Source of the DNA: Maritimibacter sp. HL-12
GTDB taxonomy: Bacteria > Pseudomonadota > Alphaproteobacteria > Rhodobacterales > Rhodobacteraceae
Assembly (NCBI RefSeq): GCF_900177545.1
Contig: NZ_FXBQ01000001.1
Coordinates: forward strand, 2,474,122 to 2,538,121
Length of the DNA stretch: 64,000 nucleotides
Reading direction: 5' to 3'
The notes beneath the pieces were generated by a model that was not told the DNA's origin, made no database searches, and saw only the letters and a list, made by a program, of their open reading frames with translations. Below are positions 8,099 to 16,370 of this stretch, piece after piece (positions within the stretch are counted from its first letter, which is position 1; each line of letters opens with the position of its first letter). The translations under genes and the position numbers were made by a program.

Positions 8099-9475
8099 TC
8101 ACATCAGCAGCGGCCCGAGCGTGGCGGCGATCCCGACCGCGACCAACAACCCGATCAGGTTGAGCACCGCGCCGGCCCGCAGCATCCGCGCCCGGGTCAC
8201 CTCGGGGTGGGCAAAGACGATGGCGTTGGGCGGCGTGGCCACCGGCAGCATGAAGCCGATCGAGGCGGCGAGCGCGACCGGAAGCATGAACGTCACCGGG
8301 TCGATCCCGAGGCTGACGGCCGCCGCGCCGGCGATCGGCATGAACAGTGCCGCCGTGGCGGTGTTGGATGCCAGTTCGCCGAGGTAGACGATGAGCGCGG
8401 CGAAGGTGAGCAACAGGAGCGGCAGCGGCAGCCCTGCGAAACCGGCGCTCGCGGCACCGATCTGCGCGGCAAGGCCGCTGGTGTCGATCAGGCGGGCGAG
8501 GGCGAGGCCGCCGCCGAACAGGATCAGCACGTCCCAGCGAATGCGCGCAGCCGCGTCCCAGTCGAGCAACCGCCCGCCGCTGCCTTTGCCGTCGGGCAGG
8601 AAAAACAGCGCGAGCGCGCCGGTGAGCGCGATGCCCGCGTCGGTCAGCGGCAGGCCAGGCAGCAGCGGGGCAAGCCAGGGCCGGGTGATCCAGCCGAGCG
8701 CGGTGAGGGCGGCGACAATGGCCACCCGCGCCTCGGCACCGCGCAGGGGACGGGCTTCGTAGGGTGGCAGCGGCAAATGGCTGGCCCCGCCGAGCCCCGG
8801 CGTGAGGCGGGCGAGCACCGCCCAGGCGGCCAGCATCAAGAGCAGCGAAACCGGCATGCCGACCATGGCCCATTCGGCGAAACCGATCGTGATCGCTTGC
8901 GTGTCGGCGACGTAGGCCGCGAAGATCGCGTTGGGCGGTGTGCCGATCAGCGAGCCCATGCCGCCGATGGTGGCGGCATAGGCCACGCCCAGCATCAGCG
9001 TGGCGGCAAGGCGCGGATTGGCGGGTGCGGCCACGGCGGCAGCGATCGGGGCCACCACCATCGTTGCGGCAGTGTTCGAGATCCACAACGACAAAAAGCC
9101 GGTTGCCACCATCAGCGCGGCGAGCACCCGCGCAGGGCTGGTGCCGGCACGGGCGAGCAGGCCGTGGGCGATGCGGGCATGAAGGCCCACGCCTTCGATC
9201 GCGCGGGCAACAAGAAAGCCGCCGAGAAACAGCAGGATCAGCGGGTGCGCGTAGGACGGCGCCACGTCCTCGATCGGGGCGAGTCCGAGCAGCGGCGCGA
9301 GCGCGAGCGGCAGAAGCGCGGTGGCGGCGAGCGGCAGCGCTTCGGTCACCCACCATGTGGCCATCAGCAAAGCAAGCCCGGCGGCCACCCAAGCCTCGCG
9401 GGGCATGTCGCCGGGGGGCGGCAGGATGAGCGTGGCGGCGAGCAGGGCGGGGCCGAGGACCAGGGCAAGGCGCAT
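8099..9475 (-). CDS. DASS/SLC13-family anion:sodium symporter
   Basis: A 458-residue inner-membrane permease with some 11-13 hydrophobic segments. Family marks are the SNTAATMVVAPIAAAVA-type motif near residue 135 (the SNT substrate/sodium site), the second-repeat segment LGELASNTATAALFMPIAGA, and the PPNAIVFA motif near the C terminus. Known members import dicarboxylates, sulfate or citrate with sodium; substrate here is undetermined. The start lies ten bases after the stop of the upstream SGNH hydrolase gene on the same strand, implying co-transcription. Confidence 0.88.
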   Translation of the reverse strand: MRLALVLGPALLAATLILPPPGDMPREAWVAAGLALLMATWWVTEALPLAATALLPLALAPLLGLAPIEDVAPSYAHPLILLFLGGFLVARAIEGVGLHARIAHGLLARAGTSPARVLAALMVATGFLSLWISNTAATMVVAPIAAAVAAPANPRLAATLMLGVAYAATIGGMGSLIGTPPNAIFAAYVADTQAITIGFAEWAMVGMPVSLLLMLAAWAVLARLTPGLGGASHLPLPPYEARPLRGAEARVAIVAALTALGWITRPWLAPLLPGLPLTDAGIALTGALALFFLPDGKGSGGRLLDWDAAARIRWDVLILFGGGLALARLIDTSGLAAQIGAASAGFAGLPLPLLLLTFAALIVYLGELASNTATAALFMPIAGAAAVSLGIDPVTFMLPVALAASIGFMLPVATPPNAIVFAHPEVTRARMLRAGAVLNLIGLLVAVGIAATLGPLLM

Positions 9476-9484
9476 GTGAGTGGT

Positions 9485-10207
9485 CTATCGCGTGGCTGTT
9501 GCGGTGGGAAGAGCGGCGCGGATGGACGGGGCCAGCATCCGGGCCCAGAGCGCATAGCCCGCTGGTCCGGGGTGAAACCCGTCTTCGGCCATGAGATCGG
9601 GGGCGAGCGTGATCGCGAAACGCGCGTGGCTCCAGCGCGGGTCCTGCGCGGTCTCCCGCGCGAGGCCGAGATCGAGGCGGCGCGCGCTCGCCCCCACCAC
9701 CCAGCGCAGCGGTTGCGGGAGCGCAGGGAAATCGCCCATCGGTGGCAATCCCGAGGCGATGACATGGGACACGCCGAAACGCTCCGTGAGCAACATGCGC
9801 AGCGCGACCTGATGTGCGCACCAGCGGGCGAGGGGGACCGAGCGGGTCACATCGTTCACGCCGAGCGCGGTCACGGCGATGTCGAAGGGTTCGGGTTGGG
9901 TCGTGGACAACCGCGCGAGGGTGTCGGCGGTGGTGGCCCCGGTGCGGGCGATGAGCCGCCAGGTTACGCGGTGCGTGGTGCCGAGTTCGGCCGCGAGCCG
10001 CCCGGCAAGAGCGGCGCGCTGATCGCGGGCACCGACCCCGGCGGCGGAACTGTCACCAACGATCAAAAGCCGGAGCGGCGGACCGTCCCCGGCCTCGCCC
10101 CTGCGCGGTCCGGCGGCTTCGGGCAGCCGGAGCGCGTGGCGGCGCAGGGCCATCCCCTGTGCGATCAGCACGGGCGCGAGGGCGAGTTTCGCGGCGGTGA
10201 CGCGCAT
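9485..10207 (-). CDS. SGNH/GDSL-type esterase
   Basis: A 240-residue hydrolase. The catalytic serine sits in LLIVGDSSAAGVGA (GDS block, about residue 53), the oxyanion Asn in TALGVNDVTRS, and the catalytic Asp/His in DGFHPGPAGYALWA near residue 220; all four SGNH blocks are recognisable. A hydrophobic N terminus (APVLIAQGMAL) may be a membrane anchor or uncleaved signal, suggesting action at the envelope. Substrate (acyl or acetyl ester) is unknown. It precedes the DASS transporter gene and follows the terminator of the Bax-inhibitor-like gene. Confidence 0.87.
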   Translation of the reverse strand: MRVTAAKLALAPVLIAQGMALRRHALRLPEAAGPRRGEAGDGPPLRLLIVGDSSAAGVGARDQRAALAGRLAAELGTTHRVTWRLIARTGATTADTLARLSTTQPEPFDIAVTALGVNDVTRSVPLARWCAHQVALRMLLTERFGVSHVIASGLPPMGDFPALPQPLRWVVGASARRLDLGLARETAQDPRWSHARFAITLAPDLMAEDGFHPGPAGYALWARMLAPSIRAALPTATATR

Positions 10208-10221
10208 GTCGGCTCCCGGGA

Positions 10222-10251
10222 CGAAAAGGGCCGGCGCAATGGCCGGCCCTT
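10222..10251 (-). terminator. Intrinsic terminator after the Bax-inhibitor-1-like gene
   Basis: Perfect 10-bp stem (10226-10235 with 10242-10251) and a six-base loop; on the minus strand it ends in TTTT. It separates the BI-1 gene from the SGNH hydrolase gene downstream. Confidence 0.8.
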
Positions 10252-10274
10252 GGGTCGTTGTTTCCTGACGCGGG

Positions 10275-11015
10275 TTACTCGCGGTTGCCGAGGAACTGCA
10301 GCAGGAACATGAACAGGTTGATGAAGTCGAGGTAGAGGTTCAACGCCCCCATGATCGCCGACTTGGCGAGCCATTCGCCGTCCATCGCGTGGGCATGCTG
10401 AAGGTATTCGGTCTTGAGCCGCTGGGTGTCATAGGCGGTGAGACCGGCGAAGATCAGCACACCGATTGCCGAGACCGCGAAGTGCAGCGCGGGCGAACCG
10501 AGGAAGATGTTCACGATCGACGCCACGATCAGGCCGATCAGGCCCATGATCAGAAAGGCACCCCAGCCCGAGATGTCTTTCTTCGTGGTGTAGCCCCAAA
10601 GGCTGAGGCCCGCGAAGGCGATCGCGGTGATCAGAAAGGTCTGCGCGATCGAGATGCCGGTGAAGGCGGCGAAGATCCACGAGATCGACAAGCCCATCAC
10701 GGCCGCGAAGGCGTAGAAGTAGAGCTGTGCGCCGGCCGCGGAGAGGCGGTTGATCGCCGCGCCGAAGGCAAACACCATCACCAGCGGCAGAAACATGACG
10801 ATCCAGCCGAGAATGTTGGGCGACAGCGTGATCGGATCGCGCAGGATCGACAGCAGCGCGTCGGAGGTGCCGAAGGCCCATGCCACGCCTGCCGTGACCA
10901 GCAGGCCAACGGACATCGTGCCGTAGACCTTGTTCATGTGGGCGCGCAGGCCCTCGTCGATCTGGGCGGTGCGGGCGCCAGTTGCCGCCGTCCGCATCGT
11001 CTTCAAATCAGCCAT
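10275..11015 (-). CDS. Bax inhibitor-1/YccA-family membrane protein
   Basis: A 246-residue protein with seven hydrophobic segments and a short basic-acidic cytosolic N terminus. Family marks include the early VYGTMSVGLLVTAGVAW segment, IFAAFTGISIAQTFLITAIAFAG and the conserved GLTAYDTQRLK motif near residue 190, ending in the LNLYLDFINLFMFLLQFLG helix. BI-1 proteins are calcium/proton-leak channels; YccA-type relatives interact with the FtsH protease. The start at 11015 is chosen for its AGGAGG ribosome-binding site eight bases upstream; an earlier in-frame ATG has none. It is a single-gene unit with its own terminator. Confidence 0.93.
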   Translation of the reverse strand: MADLKTMRTAATGARTAQIDEGLRAHMNKVYGTMSVGLLVTAGVAWAFGTSDALLSILRDPITLSPNILGWIVMFLPLVMVFAFGAAINRLSAAGAQLYFYAFAAVMGLSISWIFAAFTGISIAQTFLITAIAFAGLSLWGYTTKKDISGWGAFLIMGLIGLIVASIVNIFLGSPALHFAVSAIGVLIFAGLTAYDTQRLKTEYLQHAHAMDGEWLAKSAIMGALNLYLDFINLFMFLLQFLGNRE

Positions 11016-11156
11016 CTGTATCAGCCTCCTGAAAGCCAAACTGGGTCGCGTTGCCGACATGGAAACGCGTCAACTTGAATATCGTGGAGCTTGCCCCGGA
11101 TTTCAAGGTTTTCCGGAGGCTTCGACGGCCCCGGTTAACGGGGCTGTGAAGGCAAG

Positions 11157-11363
11157 TCAGCGCGGCAGATCCCAGAACGGACGCTCGGCTTCGTGCTTGG
11201 CGATCATGCGGTCGATGCCGATATCGCGCAGCAGGCGGTCGTCGAGCGTGTCGAGACGGGTGCGCTGCTCGCGCACGGCGAGCGCGCGCCGAACCCACAC
11301 CATCGGGTTGAAACTTGCGCGGCGGCTGTGGCGGGTGCCATGGTTGGCGGTGATCGTGAGCAT
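11157..11363 (-). CDS. DUF1127 (YjiS-like) small basic protein
   Basis: A 68-residue protein with the DUF1127 core TLDDRLLRDIGIDRMIAKHE. Small DUF1127 proteins in alphaproteobacteria act as RNA-binding modulators of RNA turnover and phosphate or stress responses; which applies here is unknown. It is transcribed away from a LysR regulator gene, with a 120-base AT-richer gap between them, so the LysR protein may control it (inference). The N terminus is rich in Arg and His. Confidence 0.88.
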   Translation of the reverse strand: MLTITANHGTRHSRRASFNPMVWVRRALAVREQRTRLDTLDDRLLRDIGIDRMIAKHEAERPFWDLPR

Positions 11364-11468
11364 CGGTATCTCCTGGCCTCAACGGAGGTGGTTTGTTGGT
11401 CGCCCCTCCCATTGCGTTAGATAGGGTCTCGCGGTACATAACGGAAATGAATGTTTTTTAGTTAACAC

Positions 11469-11483
11469 ATCACGGATCGTGAT
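11469..11483. promoter_or_regulatory. Perfect LysR-type palindrome abutting the lysR-family start codon
   Basis: ATCACG-GAT-CGTGAT, a perfect 6+3+6 inverted repeat that fits the T-N11-A consensus of LysR-type operators (T11470, A11482). It ends at the base before the ATG of the divergent regulator and occupies the place of its ribosome-binding site, consistent with negative autoregulation. Binding is inferred. Confidence 0.6.
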
Positions 11484-12338
11484 ATGGCGCGCAACCTCGA
11501 CATGACCGCGCTCAGGGCCTTCGTCACGGTTGCGCAGGTCGGCAGCGTAACCCGCGCGGCGGGGCTTCTGCACCTCACGCAATCGGCGGTGTCGATGCAG
11601 ATCAAACGGCTCGAAGAAGCGCTCGGCCGGGCGCTGTTCGACCGTTCCGGGCGCGGCGTGGTGCTCACCGCCGATGGCGAGCAACTGCTCGGCCGGGCAC
11701 GCCGGATGCTGGCGATCAACGACGAGATCTGGTCGCGCTTCACCGATGCCGCCTTCGAGGGCGAAATCGCGCTCGGGGTGCCGAACGACGTGGTCTACCC
11801 CGCCCTGCCGCCGGTGCTGCAACGCTTTCACGCCGACTTTCCCCGGATGAAGGTGACGTTGCATTCGTCCTACACGCAGCGGCTCAAGGACATGTTTCGC
11901 CGGGGGGATTGCGACCTGATCCTCACCACCGAAACCGCGCTCGACGCGGGCGGCGAAACGCTCGCCACCCTGCCGCTGGTCTGGGTCGGTGCCCCGGGCG
12001 GACAGGCCTGGCGCCAACGCCCGCTGCGGCTGGCCTTCGAGGCGCGCAACATCTTTCGCATCGAAGTGGAAGCCGCGCTGGATGCGGAAGGGATCGCCTG
12101 GGAAATGGCGGTGACCTCCGACATGACCCGCACCATCGAGGTGACCTGCGCCGCCGATCTCGCGGTGCACACCCTGCTCGAAGGCACGGTCCCGGCCACG
12201 CTGGAACCGATCGACCACGGCGGTGCGCTGCCCACGCTCGGGTCGATGCGGGTGAACCTTTACATCGCCGACACCCTGCGCGGCGAGGCGGGGCAGGCGC
12301 TGGTGGCGCTGTTGCGTCAGGCCTACGGGGCCGGTTGA
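11484..12338 (+). CDS. LysR-family transcriptional regulator
   Basis: A 284-residue regulator. The N-terminal winged helix-turn-helix runs from LDMTALRAFVTVAQVGSVTRAA through TQSAVSMQIKRLEEALG (residues about 5-60); the remainder is the periplasmic-binding-protein-like effector domain starting near EIALGVPNDVV at residue 90. No effector can be named. The ATG is preceded directly by a palindrome rather than a clear ribosome-binding site. It is divergent from the DUF1127 gene, and its 3' end overlaps the 3' end of the convergent quinone oxidoreductase gene by 16 bases. Confidence 0.94.
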   Translation: MARNLDMTALRAFVTVAQVGSVTRAAGLLHLTQSAVSMQIKRLEEALGRALFDRSGRGVVLTADGEQLLGRARRMLAINDEIWSRFTDAAFEGEIALGVPNDVVYPALPPVLQRFHADFPRMKVTLHSSYTQRLKDMFRRGDCDLILTTETALDAGGETLATLPLVWVGAPGGQAWRQRPLRLAFEARNIFRIEVEAALDAEGIAWEMAVTSDMTRTIEVTCAADLAVHTLLEGTVPATLEPIDHGGALPTLGSMRVNLYIADTLRGEAGQALVALLRQAYGAG

Positions 12339-13303
12339 TCCGCACCCATGGTGACGACGATCTTGCCGGTGGACTTTCGCGCGCGCAGGGTCGCGTAGGC
12401 ATCGCCCGCGCGCTCAAGCTCGAAAACATGGTTGACGTGGGGGGCAAGGCGGCCCTCCTCATACCAGCCGATCAGCTCCGCCATGCTCTCGCGAAGCGCG
12501 ACCGGGTTGAAGTGGGCATAGCCACCCCACCAGAAACCAAGCACGTCGATGTTCTTGACCAGCAGGTGATTGGCGGGGATCTGCGGCACCTCGCCGGAGG
12601 CAAAGCCGACCGCAAGAATGCGGCCTTCGGGGTTTGTCGCGCCGAGGGCCGCGCGAAACTGGTCGCCGCCTACCGGGTCGTAGACCACATCCGCCCCGCC
12701 AAGCGCCTTCACCGCCGCCCGAATGTCGTCGCCGGTGCTGTCGATCAGGTGATCGGCCCCGGCGGCGGCGCAGACCGCAAGCTTGTCGGCCCCCCGGGCA
12801 CAGGCGATCACCCTCGCGCCCATGAGCTTGCCGATCTCGATCGCGGTCAACCCCACGCCGCCCGCCGCACCGAGCACCAGGAGCGTTTCGCCGGCGGCGA
12901 GCCGGGCACGGCGGGCAAGCGCGAGGTGGCTGGTGCCATAGGCGACCTGGAAGGCGGCGGCGACGGAGAACGGCATCGCATCGGGGATCGGCAGGCAGGC
13001 CGCGGCGGGGAACGCGCCGCGTTCGGCCAGACCGCCCGATCCGGCCATCACCGCCACCCGCGTTCCCGACGCCGGGCCGGTCACGCCCGGGCCATGGCCG
13101 ATGACGGTGCCGGCCAGCTCCATGCCGAGGGTGAACGGCGGCGGCGGGGTTTGCTGATAGGTGCCCTCGATCATCAGGAGATCGGCGAAGTTCAGCCCGC
13201 AGGCGGCGATATCGACGATGACTTCGCCGGGCCCGGCCTCGGGGGCGGGCATTTCGGCGAGTTCGGGTGCGGTGCCGGTGGCGGTGAGGCGATAGGCTTT
13301 CAT
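12323..13303 (-). CDS. Zinc-independent NADPH:quinone oxidoreductase (MDR superfamily)
   Basis: A 326-residue medium-chain reductase, probably reducing quinones or activated alkenes with NADPH. The N-terminal GroES-like domain includes ACGLNFADLLMIEG (the family motif in which alcohol-dehydrogenase zinc ligands are absent) and LGMELAGTVIGHGPGV; the NAD(P) Rossmann motif VLGAAGGVGLTAIEIGKLMGA is near residue 150. Start at 13303 has a GGGAGAG ribosome-binding site. Upstream is the palindrome-rich region shared with the XRE regulator. Confidence 0.92.
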   Translation of the reverse strand: MKAYRLTATGTAPELAEMPAPEAGPGEVIVDIAACGLNFADLLMIEGTYQQTPPPPFTLGMELAGTVIGHGPGVTGPASGTRVAVMAGSGGLAERGAFPAAACLPIPDAMPFSVAAAFQVAYGTSHLALARRARLAAGETLLVLGAAGGVGLTAIEIGKLMGARVIACARGADKLAVCAAAGADHLIDSTGDDIRAAVKALGGADVVYDPVGGDQFRAALGATNPEGRILAVGFASGEVPQIPANHLLVKNIDVLGFWWGGYAHFNPVALRESMAELIGWYEEGRLAPHVNHVFELERAGDAYATLRARKSTGKIVVTMGADQPAP

Positions 13304-13683
13304 AAGGGCTCTCCCAGTCTGCGTCACTTCACTACTCGACGTGTGGCCGCAAGGCGAGAGGCGGCGCGGGGATGCGGGCAGGCCTTGCGAGTGACCGGTG
13401 CGCAGGGCGAGGGTAATCGGTCGATTCGCGTTATGCGTGTATTTGTGGGGAATTCGGAATCTTGATTCGCAAATTGCGAGTGAACGTGCTAAACACGTTC
13501 TACGGGTATAACGAGGCCGGCCGGGTGGTCACGGAAATCCGCTTCACACCCGGTGTTTCCGAAGTAAACAACCAAAAAAACAGCGAAATATCGACCGAAA
13601 CCAAACTGACCAAAAAGACAGGTTGTGGTTGTGGTGGCTGCCGTGGTTTTTGATCATACGGTCGGGAAGATCAAAGGAGAGCT
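13304..13683. promoter_or_regulatory. Palindrome-rich intergenic control region
   Basis: 380 bases between divergent genes with no convincing coding sequence and markedly more A/T than its flanks. It holds two adjacent perfect inverted repeats, TCGCAA-A-TTGCGA (13467-13479) and GAACGTG-CTAAA-CACGTTC (13482-13500); a weaker TGTTT-N7-AAACA (13554-13570); a poly-A patch (13574-13580); and a 7-bp stem TTTGATC/GATCAAA (13649-13655 with 13669-13675) whose right arm touches the GGAGAG ribosome-binding site of the XRE gene. The paired palindromes look like operators; the last could form a leader hairpin near the site of translation initiation. Confidence 0.6.
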
Positions 13684-14055
13684 ATGATGAAACACCCTGT
13701 GGATGTCCACGTGGGCAAACGAATCCGTCACCGTCGCTGGATGGTGGGCATGACCCAGCAACAGCTTGCCGAGCGGGTTGGCATCAAGTTTCAGCAGATC
13801 CAGAAGTACGAAACCGGCATGAACCGCGTCAGTGCGTCGCGGCTTTGGGATATCTCCGAAACCCTTTCCGTCCCGGTCAGCTTCTTTTTCGAAGGCCTCG
13901 AAGCCGGCACCGGCAAGCCTGCCGAGTCGGCGCTGCCGGGCGATATCCTCGCCGACAAGGAAGCCCTTGAACTGGTGCGCTCCTACTACGCGATCCCTGA
14001 AAACCAGCGCCGGCGCCTCTTCGAGCTTGCCCGCGTTCTGTCCGACGCGGCTTGA
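13684..14055 (+). CDS. XRE-family helix-turn-helix regulator
   Basis: A 123-residue DNA-binding protein. Residues about 11-65 form the Cro/C1-type domain (VGKRIRHRRWMVGMTQQQLA, then IKFQQIQKYETGMNRVSASRL) followed by a hydrophobic dimerisation-like segment and a C-terminal helical tail (ALELVRSYYAIPENQRRRL). This compact architecture recurs in alphaproteobacterial chromosomal regulators and is not obviously phage-borne. ATG 13684 has an AAAGGAGAG site; a second ATG follows immediately and is equivalent. The long palindromic leader suggests autoregulation or a partner regulator (inference). Confidence 0.92.
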   Translation: MMKHPVDVHVGKRIRHRRWMVGMTQQQLAERVGIKFQQIQKYETGMNRVSASRLWDISETLSVPVSFFFEGLEAGTGKPAESALPGDILADKEALELVRSYYAIPENQRRRLFELARVLSDAA

Positions 14056-14106
14056 CGCCTGCCGCCTCATTGGCTACCGCCGGGGCAACCTGATCCCGGC
14101 GGGGCC

Positions 14107-14919
14107 ATGAGCGATATCACATCCCAAACCCGAGATGACCTTCTCGCCACCGCCCTGGCGCTGGCGGATGCCGCGCGTCCGGCAACGCTTGCGCATTTCC
14201 GCGACGGGGCGCTTGCGGCCGACAACAAGGCGGTCGGCGGCTTCGATCCGGTAACCGCCGCCGACCGCGAGGCGGAACAGGCGATGCGCGCCACGCTCGC
14301 CCGGCTGCGCCCGGACGACGCGATCCTGGGCGAGGAATTCGGCTATCAGCCCGGCACCTCGGGGCTGACCTGGGTCCTCGATCCGGTCGACGGCACCCGC
14401 GCCTTCCTGTCCGGCACGCCGACCTGGGGCGTGCTGATCGCGGTCGGTGACGCGGCCGGCCCGCGCCTTGGCGTGATCGACCAGCCTTTCATCGGCGAGC
14501 GCTTCGTCGGTGGCTTCGGAGAGGCCTGGAGTGACGGTCCGACCGGGCACCGGATGTTGGCAACGCGTGCGCCTCGGCCACTTTCGCAAGCGATCCTGTT
14601 CACCACCTTCCCAGAGGTCGGCAGCGCCGCCGAGCGCGATGCCTTCCACGATCTCGCTGGCCGTGTGCGGCTCACCCGTTTCGGGCTGGATTGCTACGCC
14701 TATGCGCTGGTTGCGGCGGGGCAGATCGACCTCGTGGTCGAAGCCGGGTTGCAGGCCTACGACATCCAGGCACCGATGGCGGTGATCGAGGCGGCGGGCG
14801 GCGTGGTGACCGATTGGCGCGGGGGATCGGCACGGGATGGCGGACGGGTTCTGGCGGCGGCGAATGCCGAGATCCACGCCGCCGCACTCGAAGTGCTTTC
14901 GCGCGCGCCGCAGGATTGA
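14107..14919 (+). CDS. hisN: Inositol-monophosphatase-family phosphatase, probably histidinol-phosphatase
   Basis: A 270-residue Mg-dependent phosphatase. Metal-binding motifs of the IMPase fold are intact: GEEFGYQPG (Glu, near residue 77), LDPVDGTRAFLSG (DPxDGT, near 97) and AYDIQAPMAVIEAAGG near 220. The RAFLSG variant after DGT and the YDIQAPM form are those of HisN-type histidinol-phosphatases of alphaproteobacteria and actinobacteria, acting at the penultimate step of histidine synthesis; plain inositol phosphatase is the alternative. It follows the XRE gene by 51 bases and precedes the 8-oxoguanine deaminase gene by 39 bases in the same direction. Confidence 0.85.
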   Translation: MSDITSQTRDDLLATALALADAARPATLAHFRDGALAADNKAVGGFDPVTAADREAEQAMRATLARLRPDDAILGEEFGYQPGTSGLTWVLDPVDGTRAFLSGTPTWGVLIAVGDAAGPRLGVIDQPFIGERFVGGFGEAWSDGPTGHRMLATRAPRPLSQAILFTTFPEVGSAAERDAFHDLAGRVRLTRFGLDCYAYALVAAGQIDLVVEAGLQAYDIQAPMAVIEAAGGVVTDWRGGSARDGGRVLAAANAEIHAAALEVLSRAPQD

Positions 14920-14958
14920 CGCAGGCGCGCCCGGCCGGGCGCGAATGAGGGAAGCGCG

Positions 14959-16290
14959 ATGGACCTCCTGATCCGCGGCGCCGTTACGGTGCTGACGATG
15001 GACGACGCGATGCGCGAGCTTTCGGGGGCCGACGTGCTGATCCGCGATGGCGTGATCGCGGGCGTGGGGCAAGGGCTTGCCACCACCGGCGAGGTGGTCG
15101 AGGCGAAGGGCTGTGTTATTACCCCCGGCCTCGTCAACACCCACCACCACCTCTACCAGAGCCTTACGCGCGCCGTGCCGGGCGGGCAGGACGCGCTCCT
15201 GTTCGGCTGGCTCAAAACGCTCTACCCGATCTGGGCGCGCTTCGGCCCCGAGGAAATGCGCGTCTCCGCCCTCGTCGGGCTTTCGGAACTGGCGCTGTCG
15301 GGGTGCAGCATGTCGTCCGACCACCTCTATCTCTACCCGAACGGCGCGCGGCTCGATGACACGATCGACGCGGCAGCGGAGGTGGGCCTGCGCTTCCACC
15401 CCACACGCGGCGCGATGAGCATTGGCGAAAGCGCAGGCGGGCTGCCGCCCGATAGTCTCGTTGAGCGCGAGGCGGATATTCTCGACGATTGCATCCGGGT
15501 GATCGACGCCTTCCACGATCCCGCCCCGGGGGCGATGCTGCGCGTCGGCGTTGCGCCCTGTTCGCCGTTCTCGGTAAGCCGGGAGCTGATGCGCGATGCC
15601 GCGCTGCTGGCCCGCGACAAGGGCGTGATGCTGCATACCCACCTTGCCGAGAACGACGAGGATATCGCCTATAGCGAGGCGCAGTTCGGCATGCGCCCCG
15701 GACAATATGCCGAGGAGCTTGGCTGGACAGGGCCGGATGTCTGGCATGCCCATTGCGTCAAGCTGGACGGTGCCGAGATCGATCTCTTCGCCCGCACCAG
15801 AACCGGCGTCGCCCATTGCCCCTGCTCCAACTGTCGCCTCGGCTCGGGCATAGCGCCGGTGCGCACGATGCGCGACGCGGGCGTGAAGGTCGGGCTTGGC
15901 GTCGATGGCTCGGCCTCGAACGACGCTGGCAACCTCGTCGCCGAGGCGCGCCAGGCGATGCTGCTGCAGCGGGTGGCGCAGGGCGCCGACCGGATGAGCG
16001 CACGCGAAGCGTTGCGGATCGCCACGCGGGGCGGCGCGGAGGTGCTCGGCCGCGACGATTGCGGCCAGATCGCCCCCGGCAAGCGCGCCGATCTGGCGAT
16101 CTGGGATACCTCCGGCATCGAGAGCGCGGGCAGCTGGGACCCGGCCGCGCTCCTGCTCGCCGGTCCAGCCCGAGTGCGCGATCTGTTCGTCGAGGGCCGC
16201 GCGGTGGTGCGCGCCGGCCGGATGGTCACCGTCGATCTGCCAAGGGCGGTCGAACACCACAACCGCCTTGCGCGCGCCCTCATGACCTGA
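14959..16290 (+). CDS. 8-oxoguanine deaminase / amidohydrolase
   Basis: A 443-residue metal-dependent amidohydrolase. Ligands are visible: NTHHHLYQSLTR near residue 55 (HxH), LHTHLAENDED near 225 with the VWHAHCVKL histidine about 30 residues on, and GLGVDGSASND near 315 with the metal Asp. The sequence TRAVPGGQDALLFGWLKTLYPIW is typical of the 8-oxoguanine deaminase group, which converts 8-oxoguanine to uric acid; hydroxydechloroatrazine ethylaminohydrolases are close relatives and cannot be excluded. It faces guanine deaminase, so two purine deaminases lie end to end. ATG 14959 follows a GGGAAGCG site. Confidence 0.85.
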   Translation: MDLLIRGAVTVLTMDDAMRELSGADVLIRDGVIAGVGQGLATTGEVVEAKGCVITPGLVNTHHHLYQSLTRAVPGGQDALLFGWLKTLYPIWARFGPEEMRVSALVGLSELALSGCSMSSDHLYLYPNGARLDDTIDAAAEVGLRFHPTRGAMSIGESAGGLPPDSLVEREADILDDCIRVIDAFHDPAPGAMLRVGVAPCSPFSVSRELMRDAALLARDKGVMLHTHLAENDEDIAYSEAQFGMRPGQYAEELGWTGPDVWHAHCVKLDGAEIDLFARTRTGVAHCPCSNCRLGSGIAPVRTMRDAGVKVGLGVDGSASNDAGNLVAEARQAMLLQRVAQGADRMSAREALRIATRGGAEVLGRDDCGQIAPGKRADLAIWDTSGIESAGSWDPAALLLAGPARVRDLFVEGRAVVRAGRMVTVDLPRAVEHHNRLARALMT

Positions 16291-16302
16291 GCGCGCGACG
16301 CT

Positions 16303-16370
16303 CTTCTTGGGTCCGAAAATACCTCGGGGGTGAATTGGCCGCAGGCCAAGAGGGGGCAGCGCCCCCTTCC
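16303..16370 (+). repeat. Dispersed hairpin repeat, copy A
   Basis: Begins CTTCTTGGGTCCGAAAATACC and continues through a conserved CTCGGGGGTGAATT core into two hairpins, ttggcc-gca-ggccaa (16335-16349) and agggggc-agc-gccccct (16351-16367). Two inverted relatives occur at 39580-39652 and 43931-44005. It fills most of the gap between the two convergent purine deaminase genes and probably also ends both transcripts. Confidence 0.8.

Noticed and set aside
11128-11144. Terminator for the DUF1127 gene
   Set aside because: A 6-bp gccccg/cggggc stem is present but no T run follows on the minus strand, so the call is too weak to list.
13462-13653. TTG-started 63-codon frame ending GCGCGGCRGF before the XRE gene
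   Set aside because: No ribosome-binding site, atypical codon use, and the operator-like palindromes lie at its start; treated as control region.
16303-16370. Insertion-sequence end or CRISPR repeat
   Set aside because: Only single dispersed copies without target duplications, spacers or a transposase; better described as a small hairpin repeat.
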